From: SAR324 cluster bacterium
GTDB lineage: Bacteria; SAR324; NAC60-12
Direction: 5' to 3'
Assembly: GCA_015231825.1 (NCBI GenBank)
Contig: JADGAV010000029.1
Coordinates: 1 to 62,705 of the forward strand
Length of the DNA stretch: 62,705 nt
The position numbers and the translations under genes are program-made. The notes beneath the pieces were generated by a model, which saw only the letters and a list, made by a program, of their open reading frames with translations, searched no databases and was not told where the DNA came from. This document shows positions 46,591-56,697 of this stretch, piece by piece (positions within the stretch are counted from its first letter, which is position 1; each line of letters opens with the position of its first letter).

Positions 46591-47946
46591 TTGGCACAGT
46601 TTCCCCTCCTGAAAGGGTTTGCGTCGGTTGACGAGACCCAAAAGTTTCTAGACGAGCGTTTCCGTACCTGGAAATACCAACCCTCGTGGAAAAGATCTCT
46701 CAATCCCAACGGCATATGCGGATCTTTGCTGGGACTTGAATTTTCTACAAAAGATCTTGTGGACCTTCAAAAAAATCTCCCTCAGCTGCTGTCGATGGGG
46801 TGCAATCATTTCCAATGGGTGATCGAGCAATCTGAAGAATTGGCATTTGTCCACAATTCTCCCTTTATTGACTATTTTCAAAACACGGACACCCGACTTG
46901 TTTCAAGAAACGGAGTGATCTTATCCCTGAGACTGCCTCAACTGCCTAGCGCAGAACTTCATCAGATCATTTCTCTGGCATCAAAAAAATTTGGCGTGGA
47001 GCAATGGGATCGCATCGTTATCACCCCGGACCTTTCTGAATATGAAAATTTAACGGATTGGGATGAGCATTTGAAATTGGAAAGTGAACTGGGCCTGAAT
47101 TTTCAAGGAGGATCCGATTCACAGGAAATGATTGAGGCGATGGAAAAGTTTTCTAAAAAAACACACGTACAAGTCCCCTTCAACTTTATCCAGTTCAGGA
47201 ACTTTTTACGCCGCAACTGGCAGTTTGAAGGCAAACACTACGCGATGCCGAAACTCCTCGAAAAATGGCATTCCAGCGTCTCGTTTCGATCGCCTTTCAT
47301 CAGGGAGGAAAACGATTCTTCCAGCAGTTTGTTTGCGGAAATGGTCAATGAATCAAAAAACTATGCACAGGACCTGCAGACCCTGCTTTCCCTTTTAGAC
47401 GCCAGCGAAAATCGGTTGAACCAAAACCTGCAGAAATGGCAGCAAATTGACGGGAAAAAAGTGGAGATGGACGATTTTCAATTTATCTCTTTTTTAAGAG
47501 AAGCCTGCCATTCAATTCAAAATGTTGAAGAATGGGAGCAATATCTGAGCACGCTCTGGTTCCCTCCTTTTCAGCACCATGTCAGAGCATGGACCTTACA
47601 GATTCCGGAAGCCTGCCATCCGCAATGGCGATGGATGGTCAATGATTTTATGGAGAATATTCACGATTTAATGGGGCTGCAGTCGGAAGTGATCCGCAGC
47701 GAACAGGCGGCACGAATGCGCCCTTTTCTTGCAGTCGTAAACCAGTATTTTCCCGAAATGCCCACGATTACCAGTTTCGGTGCCAAAACCTTGCTGATCC
47801 TCGCCTCGACGCCTTGGCCTGAAACTGTTTTTTTCCCCTGGAACAACCTCGACAGCACAATCGAGTATCTCGGACTTATGCGATTTCCTCTCCTGGACAA
47901 CTCCGGACGGATCCTTAAAGAACTAGCTAAAATTGAAATTTCCTAA
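46591..47946 (+). CDS. Unrecognised 451-residue protein
   Basis: I do not recognise a family. The protein has no signal peptide or membrane span. It is rich in Trp, Gln and Phe, with alternating strand and helix stretches in the first half (SMGCNHFQWVIEQ, RNGVILSLRLPQL, WDRIVITPDL) that recall a TIM barrel such as aldo/keto reductases, and a mostly helical second half. The start is TTG at 46591, since in-frame stops exclude any earlier one; GAAAG lies six bases before. It begins ten bases after the TPR lipoprotein ends, so it is in the same operon. Confidence 0.65.
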   Translation: MAQFPLLKGFASVDETQKFLDERFRTWKYQPSWKRSLNPNGICGSLLGLEFSTKDLVDLQKNLPQLLSMGCNHFQWVIEQSEELAFVHNSPFIDYFQNTDTRLVSRNGVILSLRLPQLPSAELHQIISLASKKFGVEQWDRIVITPDLSEYENLTDWDEHLKLESELGLNFQGGSDSQEMIEAMEKFSKKTHVQVPFNFIQFRNFLRRNWQFEGKHYAMPKLLEKWHSSVSFRSPFIREENDSSSSLFAEMVNESKNYAQDLQTLLSLLDASENRLNQNLQKWQQIDGKKVEMDDFQFISFLREACHSIQNVEEWEQYLSTLWFPPFQHHVRAWTLQIPEACHPQWRWMVNDFMENIHDLMGLQSEVIRSEQAARMRPFLAVVNQYFPEMPTITSFGAKTLLILASTPWPETVFFPWNNLDSTIEYLGLMRFPLLDNSGRILKELAKIEIS

Positions 47947-48019
47947 ACGGTATTCAAAAATGATGGATTCCCAATAAATGGAGGATGCCGAGTTTAATCC
48001 CGATTTGGGTACAATTCAT

Positions 48020-49699
48020 TTATTTTTTAGTCCAGGCATCACGAAGGGTGACGATGCGGTTGAACACCAGTGCATCCTCTTTCGAATCAACCGGATCCTT
48101 AAAAAAATATCCTTCTCTTTCAAATTGGAAACGACTGCCCTGCTCCGTTTCATTCAGACTTGCTTCCAACCGGCATCCCGTCAATATTTCCAAAGAATTG
48201 GGATTCAGGTAGCTCGTGATGTCTTCCCCGGGAATCTCTTTGTTGGGATTGGCCTTCATAAAAAGACGATCATACAAGCGAACTTCTGCCGAGACTGAAT
48301 GATCGATCGAAACCCAATGAATAACTCCCCCAATCTTTCGACCCTCCGGTTTGACTCCCAGCGTCCTGGAGTCATAGCTGCAGCGCAATTCTTTCACCTC
48401 TCCGCTTTGTTCATCTTTGATCACCCGATCACACCGAATGACATACGCGTTCCTCAATCGTACCTCACTTCCTGGAGACAGGCGCTTGTATTTCGGAGGA
48501 GGTTCTTCCACAAAATCTTCCCGATCAATATAAAGCTCTCGGGAGAAAATGAGCTTCCGGGTTCCCATTGATTCGTCATTTGGATGAGAGCGAGCATCCA
48601 ATTCTTCAATTTGATCTTCTGGATAGTTTTCGATCACCAACCGAAGAGGTCGAAGAACACCCATCACCCGAGGTGCCCTGACATCCAGCTCCTGCCGGAC
48701 GCAGTCTTCCAGGATGAACATTTCTGTGGTTGAGTTGTTTTTTGAAACTCCAATTCTTTCACAAAAATTGCGGATAGATGCAGGAGGATACCCCCTTCTC
48801 CTCATTCCTGACAGAGTGTGCATTCTGGGATCATCCCATCCGGAAACATGAGCTTCTTCCACCAGCCTGGTCAATTTCCGTTTACTCGTCATTGTATATT
48901 CCAAAGCAAGACGGGCAAATTCGATTTGCTGGGGATGGCAGGGAGCGTCCAGCTGGTCCAAAATCCAATCATATAAAGGACGATGGTCTTCAAACTCTAA
49001 AGTGCAGAGCGAGTGTGTTACTCCTTCAATGGCATCGGAGAGCCCGTGGGTAAAATCGTACATGGGATAGACGATCCATTTATCTCCGGTCTGGTGATGA
49101 GTCATCCTGCGAATTCGGTAAAGTGTCGGATCTCTCATATTCATATTGGGAGAGGACATGTCAATTTTCGCACGGAGAACATGGGTACCGTCATCAAATT
49201 TTCCCGCTTGCATTGCTTCAAACATACGCAAATTTTCTTCAATGCTCCGGTTTCGAAAAGGACTGTCTTTCCCCGGCTCTTTTAAAGTTCCTCGATAAGT
49301 ACGGATTTCCTCTGCAGAGAGGCTGTCTACATATGCTTTTCCCTTTTTGATCAGTTCAAGCGCCCATTCATAGAGCTGATCAAAATAACTGGATGCATAA
49401 CGCAGCCGATCCTCCCAGTCAAAGCCGAGCCATCGCACGTCTTCCTGCATCGCTTTTATATACTCTACGCTTTCCTTCCCTGGATTGGTGTCATCGAAAC
49501 GCAAATAGCATTTCCCTTTGAACTCTGCCGCCATTCCAAAATTCAGGCAGATCGCTTTGGCATGACCGATGTGCAGATAACCGTTCGGCTCCGGAGGAAA
49601 GCGGGTAACGACCTGAGCTCCATTTTTATTGGCTTTGACATCCTCACTAATGATATTTCTGATGAAGTTTGATGCGGAAATAGAAGTGATATTGCTCAT
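48020..49699 (-). CDS. glnS: Glutaminyl-tRNA synthetase
   Basis: Class I synthetase charging tRNA-Gln, 559 aa, full length. The HIGH motif is at 43-46 ([11 protein letters not shown]), with FDDTNP following, and a KMSKS-like TSKRKL. The anticodon-binding beta-barrel domains are complete. AGGA is eight bases before the ATG. Its presence means the organism need not rely on the Glu-tRNA(Gln) amidotransferase route; the matching tRNA-Gln lies at 24.2 kb. Confidence 0.97.
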   Translation of the reverse strand: MSNITSISASNFIRNIISEDVKANKNGAQVVTRFPPEPNGYLHIGHAKAICLNFGMAAEFKGKCYLRFDDTNPGKESVEYIKAMQEDVRWLGFDWEDRLRYASSYFDQLYEWALELIKKGKAYVDSLSAEEIRTYRGTLKEPGKDSPFRNRSIEENLRMFEAMQAGKFDDGTHVLRAKIDMSSPNMNMRDPTLYRIRRMTHHQTGDKWIVYPMYDFTHGLSDAIEGVTHSLCTLEFEDHRPLYDWILDQLDAPCHPQQIEFARLALEYTMTSKRKLTRLVEEAHVSGWDDPRMHTLSGMRRRGYPPASIRNFCERIGVSKNNSTTEMFILEDCVRQELDVRAPRVMGVLRPLRLVIENYPEDQIEELDARSHPNDESMGTRKLIFSRELYIDREDFVEEPPPKYKRLSPGSEVRLRNAYVIRCDRVIKDEQSGEVKELRCSYDSRTLGVKPEGRKIGGVIHWVSIDHSVSAEVRLYDRLFMKANPNKEIPGEDITSYLNPNSLEILTGCRLEASLNETEQGSRFQFEREGYFFKDPVDSKEDALVFNRIVTLRDAWTKK

Positions 49700-49882
49700 A
49701 TTTCGGATCCTTTCGTGGTTCCGCAGAGTTCGCCGATTTTAGCAAGCTGACGAGAACTTTCCCAACTTGATTTTATCCTAGGGAGGACCCGAAGGGTTCA
49801 CCCAGTCATACCTGTGTTATTGGGAATAAGCCATTTGCAGATCAAAACCCAAGAAACTTGAGAAACTGGTTTGTTAAAAACT

Positions 49883-50539
49883 TCAGTCTGTTCTCCAGAC
49901 AAATATATTTTTAACAATTTCCTCATCTAAAGCAAGTTCCGTTTGATCAAATTTAATACAAAAGGCAGGAGATTTGCGATGGACCGTCACCTCCACACCT
50001 GGAATAAGACCAAAGGAGATGAGCTGATGCAGGTTGGAATGGTTGCCCGGTTTTATGTAGGTGATCTTGCCTTTTTTTCCAGGTTTTAGTTCATTCAGGC
50101 TAGTCACAATACTGTCCACTGTTTTCAGTTCACGATCACAGCATTTTCCTTTTGGGATCGGCTGACCGTCCGGGCAGATTTCCGGGTGCCCCAGCAAGAT
50201 ACAAATGGATTCTTCAACTTCCGGCTGCAGAGAATGTTCAACCTGGCAGGCGATTTCTTCCATTTCAGCATTTTTTAATTTCAAGATACTGTTCACCAGA
50301 ACCTTTGCAAGGCGGTTCCTTCGGATAATCTTTTCGGCAAATTCTTTTCCTTCATTTGAAAAAAGAATTCGATCGGCAGTTGTGACAATCATCTTATCTT
50401 TTTCCAATGCCGCCAAATCTTCATCCCTAAAATCAACAACACACCGTTTTTTAATTTCAGGAATCGAATATCGCTTATTTTCGCTTGCAGTCCAGATAGC
50501 TTCCAGGATCTCATCGTGTTTTTCGTTCATTTTTATCAT
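49883..50539 (-). CDS. DtxR/MntR-family metalloregulator with FeoA-like domain
   Basis: A 218-residue protein. N-terminal winged helix (about 1-70), DtxR dimerisation helix region with metal ligands (residues in EEIACQVEHSL and EESICILLGHPEICPDG), and a C-terminal FeoA/SH3-like domain (LHQLISFGLIPGVEVTVHRKSP). The family senses Fe2+ or Mn2+ and represses metal uptake genes. It lies seven bases after feoB, so it probably regulates its own operon. Start is ATG 50539 or 50530. Confidence 0.88.
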   Translation of the reverse strand: MIKMNEKHDEILEAIWTASENKRYSIPEIKKRCVVDFRDEDLAALEKDKMIVTTADRILFSNEGKEFAEKIIRRNRLAKVLVNSILKLKNAEMEEIACQVEHSLQPEVEESICILLGHPEICPDGQPIPKGKCCDRELKTVDSIVTSLNELKPGKKGKITYIKPGNHSNLHQLISFGLIPGVEVTVHRKSPAFCIKFDQTELALDEEIVKNIFVWRTD

Positions 50540-50546
50540 CCCATGC

Positions 50547-52544
50547 TCAAGTAAAAGTAATATTCAGTAGCAAACAAGTATGATTTACCAGAGAAGCAAT
50601 TGCAATCGCATAAACAATCACAACACTCATAATAGCAGATGCCGTTCTTTTGCCTCTTTCTTTGAAAAGAACAATAATCGCATTGATACAGGGTGCTAAA
50701 AAAATCATCAGTAACAGATTCACAACCAGCTGGAGGTTTGTATAGACCTGACTCAGATGATCGAGTTCCACTGCTCCGGCCTCCCGACGAATAATAGTCT
50801 TTATAAACACCTGAATGCTTTTTTCAGGAAGTCCCATCACTTTATCAATAACAGGCCCCAGGGCATTTTCCAATAAGCCCAATCCGCCAATTCTCTGAAA
50901 AATGAAAACTGCAATGGAAGCAAAAATAAAAACAGGCAGTGCTTCTTTCATAAAAAAATAAGTTTTAATAGTGCTCATTTTGATAACCGCCCCGATTTTT
51001 GGTATCCGCATCGTGGGGATTTCCAGCGTCAGCGAACTTTTTCGTCCAGGAAGCACCTTGTTTGCAATGTAACCTGCAATGAGAAGCTGAGAAAAAATGA
51101 ATCCCAAAATGGTGAAAGTCGCAGAAATCGGCATTTTTTCCAAAATAACAAACATTACGGCGATAAGAGGAGCACAGGGCAGGCAGAGAAAGACCAGAAA
51201 GGAAGCAATATTTTTTTCTTTCTCCGTGTCCAGCACACGTGTGGTCAAAACAGACATCGTTACGCAGGAAAATCCCATCACCAAGGGAATCACTCCTTTC
51301 CCATTCAATCCCATTTTTTGAAAAATCCGGTCAAGTAAAATTGCAATGCGAGGAAGATAGCCTGAATCTTCAAGGATACCAAACGCGATATAGAAGCAGA
51401 AAATCACTGGCAGAACCAGACCAAGGGCTAGAAACACTCCTGTAGGTAAAACTCCAAAATCAGGGTCAATAATCATATCCCTGATAAAGGGGAGCGGGAC
51501 CGGTTCGATCAGATTGGTGACCACTGGAATCAACCAGTTTTCAAAAACGACTCCATTGATGGTATCCACCAAAAACGTCGCTCCAAAGGAGCCGACAAAA
51601 TAGTACATGGCCGTCACAACCACTAATGCAATCGGAATTCCTGTTGAAAGTTGTGTGCACCAGTCTCCGAAGGTCAAAACGAACGGGTTTCGGGTTGGGG
51701 CTTCAATTTTTTGAACACTGTCAGCAATTTTTGCAGCTTCCCTGTGATAAAAGTTGCTCAATGAAATATCGATGGAAACCGTCTCTTCCTGCCGGTAATC
51801 ATCGGCAAGCTGCTGCAATTGACTCAACATGCCTTCCCCAAATTTTTCTCGGACATAAGACTCGCACGCAGGATCTCCGGAAAGGAGCAGAAGGCCAAGC
51901 GCCCGCGAAGACAAATTTTTAGGGTTGAGCAGTTTTTCAACCATTTCAAGAAACTCTTCGATTCTTTCAGTATAAGATAAATTTATAGATGGAGCATGAA
52001 CATGGGCCAGCTCGGTCAAAAGCTCACCGACCCCAATCCCTTCTCTCGCAATGGTCGTACAAACCTGAAGTCCCAATTTCTCAGAAAGCTTTTGATAATC
52101 AATCTCGATTCCTCTTGAAGATGCCTCGTCAATCATATTGACCACCAGCAACATCGGCAATTTGTACTCGGCGTATTGCAGCGCAATGGCGAGGGAACGT
52201 TTTAAGTTTTTAGCATCTACCACAAGGATAATTCCTGGATTGTTTTCCAAAAGTCCCGGAGTCAGAAGTATATCGCGAGAGGCTCGTTCGTCTTCATTGA
52301 GCGAAAAGATAGAGTGAATGCCTGGAGTATCATAAAGCATCCCATCCTTGCCTTTGATCTGTCCTTTTTTTACGGAAACCGTAGTGCCAGGAATATTGAC
52401 ACTGGTGGATTGAGTGCCGGTCATTCTCGAGAAAAGGGTTGATTTACCGACATTCATATTGCCAATGATTACTAAATTCGATTCTCCTGCATCAACTTTC
52501 AAGGGAACAGTTTCAGAGGAATTGCATTTTTCACAAGTTGTCAT
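50547..52544 (-). CDS. feoB: Ferrous iron transporter FeoB
   Basis: A 665-residue Fe(II) transporter. The N-terminal GTPase domain has G1 GNMNVGKST, G3 DTPG and G4 NMID; a helical insertion follows, then the C-terminal membrane part with gate motifs (GFSCVTMSVLTTRV and CLPCAPLIAVMFV). A short Cys-containing leader (CEKC) precedes the G domain. The start ATG 52544 has GAGGT a few bases upstream. FeoA is not a free gene; a FeoA-like domain is in the downstream regulator. Confidence 0.95.
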   Translation of the reverse strand: MTTCEKCNSSETVPLKVDAGESNLVIIGNMNVGKSTLFSRMTGTQSTSVNIPGTTVSVKKGQIKGKDGMLYDTPGIHSIFSLNEDERASRDILLTPGLLENNPGIILVVDAKNLKRSLAIALQYAEYKLPMLLVVNMIDEASSRGIEIDYQKLSEKLGLQVCTTIAREGIGVGELLTELAHVHAPSINLSYTERIEEFLEMVEKLLNPKNLSSRALGLLLLSGDPACESYVREKFGEGMLSQLQQLADDYRQEETVSIDISLSNFYHREAAKIADSVQKIEAPTRNPFVLTFGDWCTQLSTGIPIALVVVTAMYYFVGSFGATFLVDTINGVVFENWLIPVVTNLIEPVPLPFIRDMIIDPDFGVLPTGVFLALGLVLPVIFCFYIAFGILEDSGYLPRIAILLDRIFQKMGLNGKGVIPLVMGFSCVTMSVLTTRVLDTEKEKNIASFLVFLCLPCAPLIAVMFVILEKMPISATFTILGFIFSQLLIAGYIANKVLPGRKSSLTLEIPTMRIPKIGAVIKMSTIKTYFFMKEALPVFIFASIAVFIFQRIGGLGLLENALGPVIDKVMGLPEKSIQVFIKTIIRREAGAVELDHLSQVYTNLQLVVNLLLMIFLAPCINAIIVLFKERGKRTASAIMSVVIVYAIAIASLVNHTCLLLNITFT

Positions 52545-52593
52545 CAACACCTCAATTCACAATAAGATTAGCTCTGACGAATGAATTTTAATT

Positions 52594-52616
52594 GCATACT
52601 AGAAATAATCTAATGC
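52594..52616. promoter_or_regulatory. Possible metalloregulator palindrome before feoB
   Basis: TAGA-AATAA-TCTA (52600-52612) is an inverted repeat flanked by GCAT and ATGC. It lies about 50-70 bases before the feoB start, where a DtxR-type operator would be expected. The match to any known box is weak. Confidence 0.25.
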
Positions 52617-52816
52617 GATCTTTTGCAATAGGAAAGTTATTTTTCAAATAAAATTTTCAGAAAAATTTAGTTGCTTTTTTCGACAATAAGAAACTATCTA
52701 AAAAAGCTGGAAAGTCGGTTTTGGATACGGTGACAGGAGAGGGAATAGAGGTCGTGAGCAAAAAGGACTTGGCTGGAGTATGGCAAATTAGTCAGAAAGC
52801 AGGACTGGAACAGTTT

Positions 52817-54157
52817 TCAACGCACCTCCAGGCCGATAAAGATATCGATAGCATTTTCTCCAAGGACTTCATAGTGGTCCAAATCCTGTTCGATCTCCAA
52901 ATCTGGCTCTTCCGATAAGTCCACGAGGACCGGCTGTTCGAAATCATTACCATCCGCGTCACGAAAAATAACCACTTCAGGGCGCTCCAAATCGTCCTCC
53001 GGCACGCTCATTACAAATCCGATCGTGCCGTCACTCATTTCTACCAGCGAACTCTTGGGATAAATCCCAATCACACTGACAAAATCATCCCATACGTCCG
53101 GATCAAACTCGGATCCTGTCAACGTATCCAGATAACGAATGGCTTCGGGCGGTCCCCAGGATTTTTTGTAACTCCGTTTCCCGATCAGTGCCTGGTAGAC
53201 ATCAACAATTGAAACCAACCGGGTTTCCATGATCACATCCGCATAAGAAACATTTGCCGGATAACTGGAGTTGAGGAGAGTGTCCATTTTAACATGGTGG
53301 TAATGCGCCATATTCATTATGGATTTTGGCATGTTCATATTGTTCAGCAATTCTGCCCCATAAACCGGATGCGACTGAATTTGACGCATTTCCTCACTTT
53401 CCCGATCAAATCGTTCGGTACTTTCCAAAATCGATTTGGGAACTTTTGCTTTACCGAGGTCGTGCGTGAATGCACCAAACATCGCCAGTTTTTCCCCAGA
53501 AAATATCGAAGTTTCTTTTTTCTTCTTTTTGATCGCGAAATAGGCCGTCTGAAAAATAGCAGCGGCATCGATGCAATGTGCATATGTTTGATCACTGCTT
53601 TGCAGCGATGCAATGGCAGCAAGGGCTTCAGGAGACGAATCGCTCAAAATGAGGTCAATATTGTTTTCAACTTCTTTCGCACTGGGCTTCCCTTTACGCG
53701 CATTGTCAATCATGCTTTGGGCAGCTTCAGTAGCCTGTTCCCGGATTTTGATGCTTTCACGAATTTTTTGGATAAAGGCATTGGCTTCCTGAACACTGGC
53801 CTGGTGTTTCTGCTGTTTGCTTGACGCTGCTTTTTCCTGAGTTTGTACTGTAAAACTCCGGAATCCCCGTTGTATCAATTGTTTGACGAAGCCTTTTGTA
53901 ACTGTGGTGACTCTCCTTGCGGAACTGGGAATGTCAAAAATTTTGCGAAGACTATCTCCTGTTTGAAGTTGCTCTACGGGACAGGTCAACAGTTCATCGT
54001 CCCTCAAAATTTCAACCGTTGAGCCTTTCAAGTGATGTCGAATAAACTGGCACTCTTTCTCAGCCATGTTGCTGTAAAGTTTGGTAAACTTAGTGAACTC
54101 GACAATTTTCATGTTATTTTTCAGTTCCTCTGCCATGACGTTCTGTCTTAATGCCAT
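52817..54157 (-). CDS. HD-GYP-like protein with degenerate GYP motif
   Basis: A 446-residue protein. An N-terminal DUF3391-like segment is followed by a coiled linker and an HD-GYP-type domain. THDLGKAKVP and HPVYGAELL are conserved, but the next segment reads HHVKMDTLLNSSYP, lacking the Glu of HHE and the Gly of GYP. RLVSIVDVYQALIGKRSYKK is normal. The usual family function is c-di-GMP hydrolysis; here catalysis may be altered or lost. A 110-residue acidic C-terminal tail follows. AGGATTT is before the ATG. Confidence 0.85.
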   Translation of the reverse strand: MALRQNVMAEELKNNMKIVEFTKFTKLYSNMAEKECQFIRHHLKGSTVEILRDDELLTCPVEQLQTGDSLRKIFDIPSSARRVTTVTKGFVKQLIQRGFRSFTVQTQEKAASSKQQKHQASVQEANAFIQKIRESIKIREQATEAAQSMIDNARKGKPSAKEVENNIDLILSDSSPEALAAIASLQSSDQTYAHCIDAAAIFQTAYFAIKKKKKETSIFSGEKLAMFGAFTHDLGKAKVPKSILESTERFDRESEEMRQIQSHPVYGAELLNNMNMPKSIMNMAHYHHVKMDTLLNSSYPANVSYADVIMETRLVSIVDVYQALIGKRSYKKSWGPPEAIRYLDTLTGSEFDPDVWDDFVSVIGIYPKSSLVEMSDGTIGFVMSVPEDDLERPEVVIFRDADGNDFEQPVLVDLSEEPDLEIEQDLDHYEVLGENAIDIFIGLEVR

Positions 54158-54532
54158 AAATCCTTTTTATGAATGTGCGGTGAAAAAACATCACCCTTTA
54201 CCAGCAGGGTCAAAAATTTCGAACCGGTTAAGGAGTTCAGGAAACAGGGAGGGTGCATCACAGTTTGAAGAAATTGACTCACAAGGATGAAAATTTGTAA
54301 AAAAAATCAGAAACTGCCCATCTGACAAAGCTTTCTTTTATCATTTCCAGGTCAAAATATCTAAAGATATATTCGTGCTTAAAAATTTTTTTTCTGCATC
54401 CAGTTCCTGTTCGTATTGACATGACGTTTTTTTGAATTCACAGGAGAAACTCCTGCAGAACTGATTTGGGAAGCAGATGATTTTTTTGGCTTGCGGGCAA
54501 TTTTTACGTATGCACGCAGGATCTTTCACGAT
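54158..54532. other. 375-base intergenic region before the HD-GYP gene
   Basis: No convincing gene is here. A minus-strand frame of 62 codons (54341-54529) has no ribosome site and an unnatural composition. The only structure noted is the terminator-like hairpin at 54183-54210. The HD-GYP promoter should lie here. Confidence 0.4.
54183..54210 (-). terminator. Possible weak Rho-independent terminator
   Basis: Read on the minus strand, ACCCT and AGGGT form a five-pair stem with an eight-base loop, followed after four bases by six T. It would end transcripts coming from the J-domain gene upstream. The stem is short. Confidence 0.3.
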
Positions 54533-55726
54533 TCAGTTTTCCAAATGGGATATCAATCGCGTGTAGGCATGGCTGAGGCTTCTAAAAAATTCAGGATTGC
54601 CTCCCTGATCCGGGTGGTGGGCTTTGGCCAATTTACGAAAAGCCACTTTTATTTCTTCCACACTGGTGCTTTGTGTCAACCCCAACAGTTGGTAGCAAGA
54701 CTCCAGGGTCTGAGATGTGTTTTTCCGAAAAGTATTTTGGGATTGAGAATTCTGGGAAGAACGGGACTGGGATTGCTGGGCCTGCTGAAATCGATGTCGA
54801 GACTGCTTTTTGAGTATTTGTTTCCATTCCTCAGGGCTTTGAAAAAGCCCATTGGCTTTGGCATGATTTGTAATTTTCTGGTTTAATTGCTGATACAATC
54901 GATCCCATTCCCAGCTTCCCTTAAAAAACCCTGGAAAGCGCAACTGTAACTGAACTTCAAAAGGTTTTTGTGCCTGCAGGATTTTCAATAAAAAACGAGT
55001 GGCCGCTTCCTGCAGGTATGTTCCCTCAAATTTTTTTGCAATTTCCTGCAGTTCCTCCTCCGACAATTGCACCACTGGTTCGAGCAGTTCTGCAATTGTT
55101 TTGCTGGATGACTGAAAGATCAGTTTGGACTGGATTGCGACTTTGAGAGTTTGATGAGGAATAGAATATTTGAGAATTTTGTCACAGAAGAAACGATGGG
55201 TTTCTTTTTCAAGCTGCTGCAGGTGAATCGTTCCAAAAATCAATCCCGAATCCATGATCTTCGGCACATCGACCTGCAAAATGTTGAGCAATGCTTCGAT
55301 GTTTTCCGGATTGTCATCAAGAGGTGCATCTAAATCGATAATACGAGATTCCTCTGAAGAAAGACTCAATTTCCATTGCACCAAACTCCACACCCAATCA
55401 TGAACATCCATCCAATTTTTAAGATTTGCCAATGTAAGAGCCTGCTGGCGATCACGAAGCTGAGACAATGCTTTCAGAGTCGATTCGGTTGATTTGAGCT
55501 TCTTTTGTGTAAGGGCAGAAGCAATAGCCAGACTTTCTCCCTGCCACTCCAAGGCTCCTTTTTCGACCAGCTTTTTCAGCGTTTGAGCGAAAGAATTATA
55601 GCGGGAGCGATACGTTTTTTTATCTTCAATCTCTCCTTCCAGGGAATCAAAAATGTTATGTTTTTCGAGTATCCCCCCAGTTTGGACAATATCAACAATC
55701 GCCTGCTGCTTCTTGCTCAGTCGCAT
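54533..55726 (-). CDS. Protein with C-terminal J domain
   Basis: A 397-residue protein whose last 60 residues are a J domain: YQLLGL, VAFRKLAKAHHPD with the HPD motif, FRSLSHAY. A J domain recruits and stimulates an Hsp70. The first 330 residues are helical and not recognised; the N-terminus (QQAIVDIVQTGG, ALEWQG) looks like a winged-helix-type fold. A Gln/Ser-rich linker precedes the J domain. Start ATG 55726 has GAGGTC upstream. It follows fabI by about 70 bases on the same strand. Confidence 0.8.
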   Translation of the reverse strand: MRLSKKQQAIVDIVQTGGILEKHNIFDSLEGEIEDKKTYRSRYNSFAQTLKKLVEKGALEWQGESLAIASALTQKKLKSTESTLKALSQLRDRQQALTLANLKNWMDVHDWVWSLVQWKLSLSSEESRIIDLDAPLDDNPENIEALLNILQVDVPKIMDSGLIFGTIHLQQLEKETHRFFCDKILKYSIPHQTLKVAIQSKLIFQSSSKTIAELLEPVVQLSEEELQEIAKKFEGTYLQEAATRFLLKILQAQKPFEVQLQLRFPGFFKGSWEWDRLYQQLNQKITNHAKANGLFQSPEEWKQILKKQSRHRFQQAQQSQSRSSQNSQSQNTFRKNTSQTLESCYQLLGLTQSTSVEEIKVAFRKLAKAHHPDQGGNPEFFRSLSHAYTRLISHLEN

Positions 55727-55794
55727 TTTGACCTCATTTCCTATCGCCGATGAATCCCTAACTATATTCTGGAGAACCAAGAGTGCTGTTCAGA

Positions 55795-56580
55795 TCAAGC
55801 ACCTCCCATGACATTAAATCCGCAGTCGACATAGATGGTCTGTCCCGTGATTGCGGAAGCCGCATCACTGCAGAGGAAGGCAGCTGTTGCGCCCACCTCT
55901 GCTTGTGTGACGTTGCGCTTGAGTGCCGACTGTTCCGCGACTCCCTGGATCAAGGTGGAAAAATTCTTAACTCCGGAAGCAGAGAGTGTCCGAATCGGAC
56001 CTGCGGATATGGCATTTACCCGAATATTGTCGGTGCCCAATTCGCGTGCAAGATAACGGACTGATGATTCCAAAGCGGCTTTTGCCGGACCCATTGCATT
56101 GTAGTTCGGCACTGCAAGCATCGCGCCGATATAGCTCATGGTAATGATACTTCCCCCCCCATTTTTACGCATCAGCGGCGCTGCACCCGCTGACAAAGGA
56201 AGAAGTGAATAGGCACTGATTTCCTGTGCTTTGAGGAAACCATCTCGGCTCGTTTCCGAAAAAGAACCTCCCAAATCCTCTTGTTTCGCAAAGGCGAGAC
56301 TGTGCACCAGAAAATCAAGTTTACCCCATTGCTGAGATATAACTTCCATCAGGGAATCAATCGCTTTTTCATCCTGCACATCACAGGGATGAATGATGGA
56401 TGCTTCGACTTGAGTTCCGAGAGACCGAACATTTTTTTCATATCTTCCTTTCGGGTCCTCTATAAAAGTCAATGCCAATTCGGCCCCGCACTGATGCAGG
56501 GACTCAGTGATCGCCCAGGCAATGCTTCTTGAATTGCCAACTCCCAGCACGACCCCTTTTTTTCCTTTAAAATCGATCAT
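55795..56580 (-). CDS. fabI: Enoyl-ACP reductase (NADH) FabI
   Basis: Last step of fatty-acid elongation. It is a 261-residue short-chain dehydrogenase-type reductase. It has the FabI cofactor region GVGNSRSIAWA, the HSLAFA motif and the catalytic Tyr-x6-Lys in PNYNAMGPAKAAL. The C-terminal SDAASAITGQTIYVDCG is typical. GGAAGGG is before the ATG. It is divergent from folB. Confidence 0.96.
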   Translation of the reverse strand: MIDFKGKKGVVLGVGNSRSIAWAITESLHQCGAELALTFIEDPKGRYEKNVRSLGTQVEASIIHPCDVQDEKAIDSLMEVISQQWGKLDFLVHSLAFAKQEDLGGSFSETSRDGFLKAQEISAYSLLPLSAGAAPLMRKNGGGSIITMSYIGAMLAVPNYNAMGPAKAALESSVRYLARELGTDNIRVNAISAGPIRTLSASGVKNFSTLIQGVAEQSALKRNVTQAEVGATAAFLCSDAASAITGQTIYVDCGFNVMGGA

Positions 56581-56697
56581 AATTTCCCTTCCTTTTAAGA
56601 ATATGTTACTGAATGCAGGACAAACTTGGATTCAAACACGGTTTGCCGATTGACTGGAACCTTTTTCATCTTTATTCAAAAACGACTTTCTCACTTC

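Noticed and set aside
49770..49800. GGACCC-GAA-GGGTTC hairpin before glnS
   Set aside because: The stem includes a wobble pair, the loop is three bases, and no T-run follows on either strand, so I could not assign it a role.
52721..52918. 65-codon plus-strand frame at the end of the HD-GYP gene
   Set aside because: Half of it is antisense to the HD-GYP gene and it has no start signal.
54341..54529. 62-codon minus-strand reading frame
   Set aside because: No ribosome site, odd composition and no resemblance to known proteins.
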